Shown: piece after piece, positions 1 to 9,286 of the stretch
How positions within the stretch are numbered: the stretch's first letter is position 1
How the letters are laid out: each line of letters begins with the position of its first letter
Assembly: GCF_017873175.1 (NCBI RefSeq)
Contig: NZ_JAGGJW010000004.1
Span: 62,001-126,000 of the forward strand
Direction: 5' to 3'
DNA: 64,000 nucleotides
DNA from: Neorhizobium petrolearium
GTDB taxonomy: Bacteria; Pseudomonadota; Alphaproteobacteria; Rhizobiales; Rhizobiaceae
Position numbers and translations under genes: made by a program
The notes under the pieces: generated by a model
The model's input: the letters and a program-made list of their open reading frames with translations, nothing else
What the model was told of the DNA's origin: nothing
The model's database searches: none

Positions 1-685
1 GTTCGGCCCGGACCGCCGCGAGATCAGCGTCGATCTCCACTTGTTCGGCCAACAGCTTCTTCCAGTCGCCGGATCTCAGCTCATTGTCGCGCTCGGCCTT
101 GCGGGCTTCATCATGTGCGTCGATTACCTGATAGAAGAGGCGATCCTTCGAACGGCGTTGCGCATAGATGCCATCGGCCTCCGCTTCCAATTGCTTCCGC
201 AGGCCAGAAAGCCCAGTCAGACCGGACGCCGCGGAAAACAACAGACTGCCGATCTCACCGCCGCTTTTCAGCATGGTTTCCCCACCAGCCCGCAGCGACA
301 GGGAATCGAGCCCGAAGGCGCGCTCGAAGACATCGCGGGACAAGGTGCCGAGAAACGGCGCCAGCGCATCTTCAGGCAGCGCCTCTTCCGCCTCCGTCGA
401 AGAAAGCAGCGTATTTTTGCGGCCGCGCCGGCGGCGAAAAGCGAGCGTCTGTCCTTCGCGCGCGACGATCTCGGCGCCGACCCTCAGCGAAGTCGGATCG
501 TGCAGGAAACTCATTTCGGCGGTACTCGGGAAACCGAAGAGCAGATCGGAAATTGCCGAAAGAGCCGAGGACTTCCCGGCCTCGTTGGGACCGTAGATCA
601 CATGCAGCTTCGCATCAGGCCGGAAGGTGAGAGCCCGGTCGGTCAGCGCGCCGTAGCGCATAATGTCGAGACGGTTGAAACGCAT
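1..685 (-). CDS. YhaN-like AAA ATPase (SbcC/Rad50-type), partial
   Basis: The frame opens with ATG at 685 and runs off the left edge of the window, so only the first ~228 residues are visible. A Walker A motif GPNEAGKSS lies at residues 32-40, in the N-terminal lobe of an SMC/Rad50-type ATPase. The following residues (FGFPSTAEMSF, then RRRRGRKNTL) fit the AAA_27/YhaN family rather than classical SbcC. The start is 3 bases after the stop of the upstream nuclease gene, so the two are co-transcribed. By family, the ATPase and the Mre11-like nuclease act together in processing DNA ends. The coiled coil and C-terminal lobe lie outside the window and cannot be checked. Confidence 0.85.
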   Translation of the reverse strand, partial: MRFNRLDIMRYGALTDRALTFRPDAKLHVIYGPNEAGKSSALSAISDLLFGFPSTAEMSFLHDPTSLRVGAEIVAREGQTLAFRRRRGRKNTLLSSTEAEEALPEDALAPFLGTLSRDVFERAFGLDSLSLRAGGETMLKSGGEIGSLLFSAASGLTGLSGLRKQLEAEADGIYAQRRSKDRLFYQVIDAHDEARKAERDNELRSGDWKKLLAEQVEIDADLAAVRAE

Positions 686-688
686 CTG

Positions 689-1924
689 TCAGCCAGCCCT
701 CGCCGCGCGCGCGAGCAAAAGATCGCGGGCTTCGGCCAGCAGCGTTTCCGCGTCGTCACCCAGGGCAAGATCGCCGGCGCCGATGCCACCCGGCAGACGC
801 GCGGTGATCTCGGCGATCCTGGCTTCCGCGTCGGCCAATAGTTCCGGCGGGAATGTCCCCATGGGGATGAGGCCTGCCAAGCCGAGCATGTCCACCGGTA
901 CCGCGGCACCGGCTGTTTCCGGCTCCAGCCGGACGTCCAGCTTCTCCAGCCAGATGTCCGCGTGGCAGCGATGGCAGGCGGCCTGCACCTCGTCGCGGAA
1001 ATCGTCGGCGCGCGCCGTCAGCTCGTTGCGGAAACGGCTCCTGCCGGTCAGTAGGATACGGAGCGCCAGCGGCCGTCCTTCCATCTTCTCGGCAACGGAT
1101 TCCAGTGCATTTTCCAGTCGCCGGAGAATGGCCGGGATATCGTCGTCCGGTTCGACCATCGCGGCAAGCTCGCCGAAACGGGCGCTGTCGGTGATGATCC
1201 GCTCATGGGTGACGCGACCGTCCTCGACCGTGACCAGCACGGCGCCCTTCGCCCCCTGCTCGCGGATCGAACGGCCCTGCAGGTTGCCCGGGAAAACCAC
1301 CAAGGGGTCTTTCGCGACGATCTCGAAATCATGCACATGGCCGAGCGCCCAATAGTCGTAGCCGCGCGAGCGCAGATCTTCGACCGAGCACGGCGCATAG
1401 GGCGCATGCGGCTCGCGGCCGGTCAGTGAGGTATGCAGCACGCCGACGTTGAACCAGCCGGGCTCCGGTTTCGGATAGGCAAGCGCCAGGTTTTCGGTTG
1501 CCGAGCGTTCGGCAAAACCTTGGCCGTGCAGCGCCACCTTCAAGTGTTCCAGCTTGAACGTGCCGGGCTTGTTGACCGGAAATTCGCTGACATTCTTCGG
1601 CAGCGTGATCGTCCTGGTGATCACGCTCTCGGCGTCGTGATTGCCCTTCAGGAGGAAGACTGGGATGCCGGCGCGCTCCAGCCGTGCCACCTCGCGGTTG
1701 AAGAACAAGCCGATCTTGTTGTCCTTCCAGTCACCGTCGTAAACGTCACCGGCGACGATGAAGAAATCCACCTTGCGCTCCACCGCCTGATCCACCAGCG
1801 CCGAAAAGGCCTTGCGGCTCGCCTCAATGAAGAGTTCCGCGATCGCCGCGTCCTTCATCGCCAGCCCCTGGAAGGGACTGCCGAGATGCAGGTCGGCGGC
1901 ATGGATAAAACGGAAGGACGTCAT
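689..1924 (-). CDS. Metallophosphoesterase DNA repair exonuclease (SbcD/YhaO-like)
   Basis: A 411-residue calcineurin-type phosphoesterase. All metal-binding motifs are visible: HAADLHLGSP (residues 8-17), AGDVYDGD (from 58), KGNHD (93-97) and LGHVHD (near 205). These place it in the Mre11/SbcD superfamily. The N-terminal HAADLHLGSPF and the partner type point to the YhaO branch. It is the first gene of a two-gene operon with the YhaN-like ATPase, separated by 3 bases. Predicted role: Mn2+-dependent nuclease partner in double-strand-break or DNA-end processing. The exact substrate in this organism is inference. No strong Shine-Dalgarno precedes the ATG. Confidence 0.88.
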   Translation of the reverse strand: MTSFRFIHAADLHLGSPFQGLAMKDAAIAELFIEASRKAFSALVDQAVERKVDFFIVAGDVYDGDWKDNKIGLFFNREVARLERAGIPVFLLKGNHDAESVITRTITLPKNVSEFPVNKPGTFKLEHLKVALHGQGFAERSATENLALAYPKPEPGWFNVGVLHTSLTGREPHAPYAPCSVEDLRSRGYDYWALGHVHDFEIVAKDPLVVFPGNLQGRSIREQGAKGAVLVTVEDGRVTHERIITDSARFGELAAMVEPDDDIPAILRRLENALESVAEKMEGRPLALRILLTGRSRFRNELTARADDFRDEVQAACHRCHADIWLEKLDVRLEPETAGAAVPVDMLGLAGLIPMGTFPPELLADAEARIAEITARLPGGIGAGDLALGDDAETLLAEARDLLLARAARAG

Positions 1925-2029
1925 CGAATCGCTTGTTTTGATTGCCCAGCTTGAGCATGTGTTTTAGGCAAATGCCGGGCGCGACGGAAGCTCCGGCTTG
2001 AGCGGCCTGTGGATATATCGGAGGACATC

Positions 2030-3016
2030 ATGAGACAGCACGCGTTCGGACGCACATCCTTCACCGTCAGCGAGGTCGGCTTCGGCGCCTGGCAGATCGG
2101 CGGCTCCTGGGGCGATGTCAGCGAGGCGGATGGCCGGGCGGCGCTGGAAGCCGCGCTCGATTCCGGCGTCACCTTCATCGACACCGCAGACGTCTATGGC
2201 GACGGCCGTTCGGAAAAGATCATCGCGAGCGTTTTGAAGTCGCGTGGCGGCACGCGCCCGATGGTCGCGACCAAGGCCGGACGGCGGCTGAACCCGCACG
2301 TCGCCGACGGTTACACCAGGGCCAATCTCGAAGGCTTCGTCGACCGCAGCCTCAAAAACCTCGAAGTCGACTGCCTTGACCTCGTGCAGCTCCATTGCCC
2401 GCCAACCGAGGTCCTTTACCGCCCGGACGTCTTCGGCGCGCTCGACGATCTTCGCCGTGCCGGCAAGATCAGGAATTACGGCGTCAGCGTCGAAAAGGTC
2501 GAGGAGGCCTTGAAGGCGATCGAATATCCCGACGTCGTCAGCATCCAGATCATCTATAACATCTTCCGCCAACGGCCGGCCGATCTGTTCTTCAAGGAGG
2601 CCAAGCGGAAAAACGTGGCGGTTATCGTCCGTGTGCCGCTCGCCAGCGGTCTGCTGTCCGGTAAGATCACCCGTGAAACTGCCTTCGCCAGGGACGACCA
2701 CCGCAACTTCAATCGCCATGGCGAGGCCTTCGATGTCGGCGAGACCTTTGCAGGCGTGCCCTTCGAGGTGGGCCTTCAAGCCGTCGACGAGGTGCGCAAA
2801 CTGGTGCCGGCCGGCGCTGCCATGGCCGCCTTCGCGCTGAAATGGATCCTGATGAACGAGGCTGTCACAGTCGTCATCCCCGGCGCGCGCAACGCCGAAC
2901 AAGCCAGGGCCAATGCGGCGGCGGCCGATCTTGCCCCGCTTTCCGACGACGTAATGACGGCGGCGAAGGAAATCTATGCGCGGCTCATCACCCCGCATGT
3001 GCATCAGCGCTGGTGA
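2030..3016 (+). CDS. Aldo/keto reductase
   Basis: A 328-residue TIM-barrel oxidoreductase. The catalytic tetrad is visible: Asp and Tyr in FIDTADVYGDG, Lys in VATKAGRR, and His in LDLVQLHCPP. A C-terminal stretch VIPGARNAEQARAN matches the NADPH-phosphate-binding segment of the family. The ATG at 2030 has GGAGGA five bases upstream. A GTG at 2009 in the same frame would place the Shine-Dalgarno inside the gene, so 2030 is preferred. It is divergent from the nuclease operon. The family reduces aldehydes and ketones with NADPH; the substrate cannot be told from sequence. Confidence 0.9.
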   Translation: MRQHAFGRTSFTVSEVGFGAWQIGGSWGDVSEADGRAALEAALDSGVTFIDTADVYGDGRSEKIIASVLKSRGGTRPMVATKAGRRLNPHVADGYTRANLEGFVDRSLKNLEVDCLDLVQLHCPPTEVLYRPDVFGALDDLRRAGKIRNYGVSVEKVEEALKAIEYPDVVSIQIIYNIFRQRPADLFFKEAKRKNVAVIVRVPLASGLLSGKITRETAFARDDHRNFNRHGEAFDVGETFAGVPFEVGLQAVDEVRKLVPAGAAMAAFALKWILMNEAVTVVIPGARNAEQARANAAAADLAPLSDDVMTAAKEIYARLITPHVHQRW

Positions 3017-3063
3017 GGGATCGGATGAGGGGCTATCGCCGACGGTATTTAGCCTTTCTTCCG

Positions 3064-3528
3064 TTAGCCGATCCTAAACCGGTAAATCGTCTCGCTATCC
3101 GATTTCACCCGCTCCAAGGCCCCTCCTCCGGCAGCATCGATCGCCCGCGGCCAAAAGGCTTGGGCCGGTGTGTTCAACGCCATGACGCTCAATTCCCAGA
3201 GGCCAGGATGGGCGCGCAGAACGGCGGTGGCGGCGGCGCGTCCAGCACCATGCCGTCGCGCGTCCGGAACGATATAGAATTCGGCTATCGAGAAATCCGT
3301 GCCTTGGCCCGACGGGGACCAGGTATTGACGAAGGCCAAGCCGATGCATTCGCTGTCTCGTCGTATGAGATAGGGCCAGCGGCTTTCGGTCTCCTGCCAA
3401 TAGGCATCGAAATACGGGTAGTCAGGGGCGGAGCCACCATATCTTTCGAACTCTGCGAGATATTGGGAAAGAAGATCTCTCAGCAGAGGCTTTTGCGCCG
3501 CGGATGCCAGCTCTATACCAATATCCAT
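3064..3528 (-). CDS. GNAT family N-acetyltransferase
   Basis: A 154-residue protein with the GNAT layout: N-terminal helices, then FVNTW / FSIAEFYIVPDARRHGAGRAAATAVL. The last stretch is motif A, with R-x-x-G-x-G/A replaced by RRHGAGRA, which binds the acetyl-CoA pyrophosphate. NTPAQAFWPRAI matches motif B. ATG at 3528 has AAGGAG five bases upstream; a GTG one codon earlier is less likely. It stands alone, convergent with the aldo/keto reductase. The acceptor substrate is unknown. Confidence 0.82.
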   Translation of the reverse strand: MDIGIELASAAQKPLLRDLLSQYLAEFERYGGSAPDYPYFDAYWQETESRWPYLIRRDSECIGLAFVNTWSPSGQGTDFSIAEFYIVPDARRHGAGRAAATAVLRAHPGLWELSVMALNTPAQAFWPRAIDAAGGGALERVKSDSETIYRFRIG

Positions 3529-3545
3529 CACATCTCCTTACACGA

Positions 3546-3570
3546 AAAGGCCGGATAAAACCCGGCCTTT
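3546..3570 (-). terminator. Intrinsic terminator of the phytase-like gene
   Basis: A 9-bp perfect stem (AAAGGCCGG / CCGGCCTTT) with a 7-base loop. Read on the minus strand it is followed by TTTT. It lies 25 bases beyond the stop of the gene that ends at 3595 and before the GNAT gene. Confidence 0.75.
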
Positions 3571-3594
3571 CCTTATCTTGGCATCCGTGGATGC

Positions 3595-5787
3595 TTAGTT
3601 CGTAACCTTCAGCTCAACCGGGAAGAACAGCGTCTCGCCGGAGCTATCGTCGACGCCGTCGTTGTCGGTGACGGCAAAGGCCTTGCCCGACTTGTCAAAG
3701 GCAAAGCCTTCGAGCTTGTCGAGAACATAGCCGTTGGTCGCTTTCAGATCCGGGATGAAGTCGTGGACTTCTTCCTTCTTCACCAGCGGCAGTTCGCCGC
3801 CGAGCTTCACCGGCTTCAGGTCGGCGATCGCGACGCGATAGAGCTTCTTCAGCCTGGCGTTGTCGCCGATCTGGTTGTCGCGCTCGACGATGTAGACGTG
3901 GTCACCGTGCGCGGTGATTTCCGAAAGGCCGACCCAGCCGGCATCTGCCTTCTCCAGCGGATAGCGGACCGCGCCCCATTCCTTGCTCTTCGGCTTGTAG
4001 GAAACGAGTTTTACGGTGCCCTTGGGATCGTCCTTCCATTCGCGCTGGATTGCCATCCAGAGTGTCAGGTCGTCGCCGGAGCCAACGGTGGTGATGCCTT
4101 CAAAGCCGAAGCGGGTCTCGCCGGAAAGCAGTTCGGCCGGCAAGCCGATCTCGGCCTTGATCTCGCCCTTCTTGTCGACGTTGTAGAGTGCATGCGGCAC
4201 AAGCTTGGCCGCGTCCCCTTCCGAGGCCAGCCAGAAGCCACCCTTACCGTCCGTAGCCAGACCCTCGATATCGAGCTTCTGGGCCGGCTGGCCCTGACGG
4301 CTCACGCGCAGGACACCGGTGATCTCAGCGGGCGTCTTCGTCGTGTCGATGGTGAAGATCGAAGGCTGCATACCGTAGAAGGAATCGTTTGCGGCATAGA
4401 GGATGCCCTCCTTTTCCGGATCGCCGGCCAGCGCGGACATCGCACCCCAGCCGATGATCTTGCCGTCCTGATCCTTGGAGACCAGCGTCGGATAGGCTTT
4501 TTCGCCCTCCGCATATTCGTAGATCATAACATGCGAGCGGACGCCGCCGTCCTTGCCGAGATCCACTTCGTTGGCGGTGGCGAGGAGGTTGCGCCCGGGA
4601 ATGGCGACCGCTCCTTCGGGGGAGACGCCGGAAGGCAGGAGCTGCGTGAGCTCGGGCTCGGCGCCGGTGTCCTTGTAGACGCCGACAATGGATGCGCGCT
4701 CGGACAGAACGAAGAAATACTTGCTGGCGCCGAAGGTGGCCGCCTCCAGGCCCTCGGGCTCGACACCCTTGGACTTGGCGCGCTTGTCCGGAAAGTGGCC
4801 GATGCGGGCAATCTCGTGCTCGAACGAGGCGCCGGCTTCATAAAGAACCTTCCCGGATTTGTCGAAGATCGTGAAGCCGCGCGAACCGCCTTTCCAGTCG
4901 CCTTCGTTGGCGACGACGAGGCGGTCATTGTCCAGCCACTTCACCGCATCGGGCTCGCGGGCGACATTCTCCACCTTGCCGGTGAAGGTCAATGCACCGT
5001 CGGACTTGGTGTCCACGCCTTCGACCGTCGTCGTGCCGGCAGAGAAATGCCCCTTCACCGCAGCTGTCCTGCCGTCGATGATGACGATCTCATTGTTTTC
5101 CTGGAGCGTCAGCGCGATCTCGCCGGCATCGTTGATGGCAACGAATTCCGGCTCCGGGTCTTCCGGGGCGACGCCAGCAAGTCCGGTCAGCGTGACGTGC
5201 TTGATGGAGTCGCAGTCGACGGCACCATCCTTCAGCGATACGATGACCAGATCGCCGGCCGGCATCTGGGGGATGGCGCCGTCGTTCACGTCCTCGTCGC
5301 GCTCGTTCTCGATGGCGATTGCGGCAAAGGTCTTGTCCTTCGAAATAGCGATCGAATCCGGCTGACCGCCGAGGTCGCAGGTCGCCTCGATCTTCTTCGA
5401 CGCGATATCCACGACATTCAGCTTGCCGGACGGCTTTGCGTAGCTTTCCGACGTATTGACGGCGGCAAAAACCTTGGAGCCGACGGCGGCTACGGATGTC
5501 GGCTCGCCGTCAAGAGACAGCGCGCCGAGCGCCTTCGGAGTCTTGGGATCGGTGATGTCGATGAAACCTATCGCGCCGAGCGGGCTGTCGGAATAGATCA
5601 GCGTCTTGCCGTCCTCGCTGGCGGTGATGATTTCCGCCGACGTGGTTGCCAGCTTATCCTTGTCCGCAGGAAGATTGCTGGCAATGGGGAAGGATGCGAT
5701 GCGGTTGAAGACCTGCTCTGCGCTGGCAGGCGCTGCGACCGAGGCGAGAAGCACTGCCGTCAGCGCGGCGTGAATACGGAATGTCAT
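3595..5787 (-). CDS. Secreted esterase-like/phytase-like beta-propeller protein
   Basis: About 730 residues. The N-terminus MTFRIHAALTAVLLASVAAPASAEQ is a Sec signal peptide with cleavage after ASA. The mature part has repeated beta-propeller-like segments (for example AITENERD, VVANEGDW, YAANDSFYG, WLASEGD). The C-terminal half, with EPEGLEAA, LDIEGLATDG, GFEGITT, YIVERDNQ and KLEGFAFD, matches the esterase-like activity of phytase family (PF13449). ATG at 5787 has AGGAGG six bases upstream, so the ATG at 5805 is rejected because it lies upstream of that site. Role: probably a periplasmic phosphoesterase or esterase. Substrate specificity is not evident. It has its own terminator and stands apart from HU. 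Confidence 0.85.
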   Translation of the reverse strand: MTFRIHAALTAVLLASVAAPASAEQVFNRIASFPIASNLPADKDKLATTSAEIITASEDGKTLIYSDSPLGAIGFIDITDPKTPKALGALSLDGEPTSVAAVGSKVFAAVNTSESYAKPSGKLNVVDIASKKIEATCDLGGQPDSIAISKDKTFAAIAIENERDEDVNDGAIPQMPAGDLVIVSLKDGAVDCDSIKHVTLTGLAGVAPEDPEPEFVAINDAGEIALTLQENNEIVIIDGRTAAVKGHFSAGTTTVEGVDTKSDGALTFTGKVENVAREPDAVKWLDNDRLVVANEGDWKGGSRGFTIFDKSGKVLYEAGASFEHEIARIGHFPDKRAKSKGVEPEGLEAATFGASKYFFVLSERASIVGVYKDTGAEPELTQLLPSGVSPEGAVAIPGRNLLATANEVDLGKDGGVRSHVMIYEYAEGEKAYPTLVSKDQDGKIIGWGAMSALAGDPEKEGILYAANDSFYGMQPSIFTIDTTKTPAEITGVLRVSRQGQPAQKLDIEGLATDGKGGFWLASEGDAAKLVPHALYNVDKKGEIKAEIGLPAELLSGETRFGFEGITTVGSGDDLTLWMAIQREWKDDPKGTVKLVSYKPKSKEWGAVRYPLEKADAGWVGLSEITAHGDHVYIVERDNQIGDNARLKKLYRVAIADLKPVKLGGELPLVKKEEVHDFIPDLKATNGYVLDKLEGFAFDKSGKAFAVTDNDGVDDSSGETLFFPVELKVTN

Positions 5788-5901
5788 AGGAGCCCTCCTG
5801 TCCATAAAACCGTTGGTGGTTATTGGAGCATGCGTATGACAGAGGGATGACGGTTCTCACACGTTGGAGCTGTCCAACCTACGATGTTCTGAGAAAACGA
5901 A

Positions 5902-5926
5902 AAAGGCCCGGGAAACCCAGGCCTTT
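5902..5926 (-). terminator. Intrinsic terminator of hupB
   Basis: An 11-bp stem with one C/A mismatch (AAAGGCCCGGG / CCCAGGCCTTT) and an AAA loop. On the minus strand it is followed by five T. It lies 42 bases after the HU stop codon. Confidence 0.75.
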
Positions 5927-5967
5927 CCGTTATTGAGACTGCTACAGGGTTGCCCGGAGGCAGCGCG

Positions 5968-6243
5968 TTAGCTGTTGACGGCGTCCTTCAGGCCCTTGCC
6001 GGCCGAGAACTTCGGCACGTTGCGTGCCGGAATGTCGACTTCGGCGCCGGTCGACGGGTTGCGGCCCTTGGATGCCTCGCGACGGGAAACGGAGAAGCTG
6101 CCAAAGCCGGCAAGACGAATGTCGCCACCCTTCTTCAGCTCAGCCTGTACGGTCTCAAAAACGGCATCAACAGCAGATGCGGCATCAGCCTTGGAGAGAC
6201 CGGCTTTTTCGGCCACTGCGGATACCAATTCGTTCTTGTTCAT
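5968..6243 (-). CDS. hupB: DNA-binding protein HU
   Basis: A 91-residue histone-like protein. The start MNKNELVSAVAEKAGLSKADA, the GFGSFSVSRREASKGRNPSTG arm and the terminal FSAGKGLKDAVN are typical of HU-beta. The ATG at 6243 has GGGGTGG upstream; a longer in-frame opening to 6321 has no family support. The protein acts as a dimer that bends and compacts DNA. Its place directly after lon is the usual rhizobial order. A terminator separates it from lon, so it probably has its own promoter. Confidence 0.97.
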   Translation of the reverse strand: MNKNELVSAVAEKAGLSKADAASAVDAVFETVQAELKKGGDIRLAGFGSFSVSRREASKGRNPSTGAEVDIPARNVPKFSAGKGLKDAVNS

Positions 6244-6375
6244 GTTTCCACCCCTTTCAGCGGTTTTGGAACGACTCATGTATTTCGGCGCCGACAATAG
6301 TTCGGTGTCGGGCCTTGGCAACCCAAAAGCTCCGCAATCGCCTGAAAAACAAGGGGTGTCCGGCAGTTTTCACAA

Positions 6376-6402
6376 AAAAAGCCGGCTTGAAACCGGCTTT
6401 TT
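6376..6402 (-). terminator. Intrinsic terminator of lon
   Basis: A 10-bp perfect stem (AAAAAGCCGG / CCGGCTTTTT) with a 7-base loop, 42 bases after the lon stop. On the minus strand the stem ends in a T run. Confidence 0.8.
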
Positions 6403-6443
6403 CCGTGGATAGTGCCAATTTGGCATGACCAAAAGACGATCGA

Positions 6444-8864
6444 TCAGTGGGCGATCGCAGTTCCGACGTCGTCGACCCCTTCGACGGTCGCAATCACCGG
6501 CGTTTCCACCGTGCCGTCCCATTCGATCGGCTCGGGCTGGCGGACAAGCGCCTGGCGGATCACTTCACCCATACGCGAGACAGGAATGATCTCCATGTTG
6601 TTCTTCACATTGTCCGGAATCTCCGCCAGGTCCTTGGCGTTTTCCTCCGGGATCAGAACCTTCTTGATGCCGCCGCGCAGCGCCGCAAGGAGCTTCTCCT
6701 TGAGACCGCCGATCGGCAGAACACGGCCGCGAAGCGTGATCTCGCCGGTCATGGCGACGTCCTTGTTGACCGGAATGCCGGTCATGACCGAGACGATCGC
6801 GGTGGCCATGGCGACACCCGCCGAGGGCCCGTCCTTCGGGGTCGCCCCTTCCGGAACGTGGACGTGGATATCCGACTTGTCGAAGCGCGGAGGTTCGATG
6901 CCGAAATCCACAGCGCGCGAACGGACATAGGATGCCGCCGCCGAGATGGATTCCTTCATGACTTCCTTCAGGTTGCCGGTGACCGTCATGCGGCCCTTGC
7001 CCGGCATCATGACGCCTTCGATCGTCAGGAGCTCGCCGCCGACTTCCGTCCAGGCAAGACCGGTGACGACACCAACCTGATCCTCACGTTCGGCCTCGCC
7101 GTGGCGGAAGCGCGGAACGCCGAGATAGTCATTGATGTTGGCAGCCGTGACCTCGACCGACTTCGTCTTGCCCTTGATGATCTCGGTCACCGCCTTGCGG
7201 GCGAGTTTCATCAGTTCACGTTCGAAGTTACGGACGCCCGCTTCACGGGTGTACTGCTGGATGATCGCCATCAGGGCATCGTCGCTCACCGAGAATTCGT
7301 TCGGCTGCAGCGCATGCTCCTTGATTGCCTTCGGCAGAAGGTGACGCTTGGCGATCTCACGCTTCTCGTCCTCGGTGTAACCGGCGATGCGGATGATTTC
7401 CATACGGTCCATCAGCGGTGCCGGGATGTTCAGCGTGTTTGCCGTGGTGATGAACATCACGTCGGACAGGTCGTATTCGACTTCCAGGTAATGGTCCATG
7501 AAGGTCGAGTTCTGTGCCGGGTCCAGCACTTCGAGCAGCGCCGAAGACGGGTCGCCGCGGAAGTCCATGCCCATCTTGTCGATCTCGTCGAGCAGGAAGA
7601 GCGGGTTGGACTTCTTCGCCTTCTTCATCGACTGGATGACCTTGCCGGGCATCGAGCCGATATAGGTGCGGCGGTGACCGCGGATTTCGGCTTCGTCACG
7701 GACGCCGCCGAGCGCCATGCGGACATATTCGCGGCCGGTCGCCTTGGCGATCGACTGGGCAAGCGAGGTCTTGCCGACGCCCGGGGGGCCGACGAGGCAC
7801 AGGATGGGTCCCTTGATCTTGGTTGCGCGCGCCTGGACGGCCAGATACTCGATGATGCGTTCCTTGACCTTGTCGAGGCCGAAGTGATCGGCTTCGAGGA
7901 TCTTTTCGGCGTTGTTGAGGTCGGCCTTGATCTTCGACCGCTTGCCCCACGGAATGCCAAGCAGCCAGTCGAGATAGTTGCGCACGACGGTGGCTTCCGC
8001 CGACATCGGGCTCATCTGCCGAAGCTTCTTCAACTCCGCATCGGCCTTCTCGCGGGCTTCCTTCGAAAGCTTCGTCTTGGAGATGCGCTCCTCGAGTTCG
8101 GCCATCTCGTCGCGGCCTTCCTCGCCGTCGCCGAGTTCCTTCTGGATCGCCTTCATCTGCTCATTGAGGTAGTATTCGCGCTGGGTCTTCTCCATCTGGC
8201 GCTTGACGCGGGAGCGGATGCGCTTTTCCACCTGCAGGACGGAAATCTCGCCTTCCATGAAGCCGAGCGCCTTTTCGAGACGCAGCTTGACGCTGACGGT
8301 CTCCAGCATTTCCTGCTTCTCGGTGATCTTGATCGACAGGTGCGAGGCGACCGTGTCTGCCAGCTTCGAGTAATCCTCGATCTGGCTTGCGGCGCCGACG
8401 ACTTCCGGCGAGATCTTCTTGTTCAGCTTCACGTAGTTCTCGAACTCGGAAACCACCGAACGGGACAGAGCCTCGACCTCGACGGCGTCCTCTTCGGGCT
8501 CGTCGAGAACATTCGCCGTTGCCTCGTAAAATTCATCGCGGTCCGTATAGCCATCGATCTGGGCGCGCGCGCGGCCTTCGACGAGCACCTTCACGGTGCC
8601 ATCGGGAAGCTTCAGGAGCTGCAGCACGTTGGCAACCGTGCCGACCTTGTAGATTGCCGAGGGTTCGGGATCATCGTCGCCGGCATTGATCTGGGTGACG
8701 AGCATGATCTGCTTGTCGGACCCCATCACTTCTTCGAGCGCGCGAATGGATTTCTCCCGTCCGACGAACAGTGGCACGATCATATGCGGAAAGACCACAA
8801 TGTCGCGCAGAGGCAGCACCGGATAGGTTTCGCCGCCAGGTGCCGCAGACGTTGAATTCGTCAT
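6444..8864 (-). CDS. lon: ATP-dependent Lon protease
   Basis: An 806-residue LonA protease, the usual length. In order: N-terminal substrate-binding domain ([15 protein letters not shown]), coiled middle part, AAA+ module with Walker A GPPGVGKT and Walker B FLLDEIDK, then the serine protease domain with catalytic Ser in KDGPSAG and Lys in [13 protein letters not shown] at 8864 follows AAAGGA; a longer frame to 8924 lacks support. It degrades misfolded and regulatory proteins in the cytosol. It lies in the conserved clpP-clpX-lon-hupB order, but terminators on both sides show it is transcribed alone. Confidence 0.98.
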   Translation of the reverse strand: MTNSTSAAPGGETYPVLPLRDIVVFPHMIVPLFVGREKSIRALEEVMGSDKQIMLVTQINAGDDDPEPSAIYKVGTVANVLQLLKLPDGTVKVLVEGRARAQIDGYTDRDEFYEATANVLDEPEEDAVEVEALSRSVVSEFENYVKLNKKISPEVVGAASQIEDYSKLADTVASHLSIKITEKQEMLETVSVKLRLEKALGFMEGEISVLQVEKRIRSRVKRQMEKTQREYYLNEQMKAIQKELGDGEEGRDEMAELEERISKTKLSKEAREKADAELKKLRQMSPMSAEATVVRNYLDWLLGIPWGKRSKIKADLNNAEKILEADHFGLDKVKERIIEYLAVQARATKIKGPILCLVGPPGVGKTSLAQSIAKATGREYVRMALGGVRDEAEIRGHRRTYIGSMPGKVIQSMKKAKKSNPLFLLDEIDKMGMDFRGDPSSALLEVLDPAQNSTFMDHYLEVEYDLSDVMFITTANTLNIPAPLMDRMEIIRIAGYTEDEKREIAKRHLLPKAIKEHALQPNEFSVSDDALMAIIQQYTREAGVRNFERELMKLARKAVTEIIKGKTKSVEVTAANINDYLGVPRFRHGEAEREDQVGVVTGLAWTEVGGELLTIEGVMMPGKGRMTVTGNLKEVMKESISAAASYVRSRAVDFGIEPPRFDKSDIHVHVPEGATPKDGPSAGVAMATAIVSVMTGIPVNKDVAMTGEITLRGRVLPIGGLKEKLLAALRGGIKKVLIPEENAKDLAEIPDNVKNNMEIIPVSRMGEVIRQALVRQPEPIEWDGTVETPVIATVEGVDDVGTAIAH

Positions 8865-9238
8865 TTCAATTCCTTTCCATCGTCCCGTTTCCGGGATACG
8901 TCGCCTGGGCAGATCACAGGGCAATCACCCAGGCACTTCACTCCCGCCCAAAGTGGCGTTTCCGAAATTTGATTTCAAGCCTTGCAGTGCTGCCGTCGCA
9001 TCAGCATTGTGACAGTAGCATTACAAAGCGCGCACTCGAAACGCTCATACGGGACGCCAAGAACACAGCACGCGGTCACCGACCGTCAACAACTATAACC
9101 GAAGCAGGCCACGCCGCTATAGAGCAGCGGCTAATCTTCCTGCGCATTTTCTAATGCAAGATGCACCAGGCGCAACTCTTCGCAATGCGAAAATGGTGGA
9201 ATAAATAAAAAAAGCAAGTGTGTATATCGGCACGAAAA
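8865..9238. other. lon upstream region, no gene
   Basis: About 370 bases between the lon start and the clpX terminator. Apart from the possible heat-shock promoter at 8950-8979, I see no coding sequence. The part around 9140-9235 is AT-richer and contains a run of A. Confidence 0.6.
8950..8979 (-). promoter_or_regulatory. Possible RpoH-type heat-shock promoter of lon
   Basis: On the minus strand, CTTGAAA (8979-8973) is followed 16 bases later by CCACTTT (8956-8950), 86 bases before the lon start. The CTTGAA box is the hallmark of the -35 element for alphaproteobacterial RpoH. The -10 match is only partial, and the spacing is one or two bases longer than usual. lon is a heat-shock gene in many bacteria, so the call is reasonable but tentative. 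Confidence 0.35.
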
Positions 9239-9258
9239 GAGGCCCCTGTCAGGGCCTC
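9239..9258 (-). terminator. Intrinsic terminator of clpX
   Basis: A 7-bp perfect stem (GAGGCCC / GGGCCTC) with a 6-base loop, followed on the minus strand by TCTTTTCG. It lies 28 bases after the clpX stop. Confidence 0.7.
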
Positions 9259-9286
9259 TCCAAGATGATCATCCAGCTTGCGTAGC

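Noticed and set aside
3763-5850. 695-codon frame opposite the phytase-like gene
   Set aside because: Shadow of a signal-peptide-bearing gene with a good Shine-Dalgarno; no family features of its own.
6447-8855. 802-codon open frame on the plus strand opposite lon
   Set aside because: It mirrors the real lon gene in the high-GC antisense frame, is rich in Arg/His/Asp shadow composition and has no motif or ribosome site.
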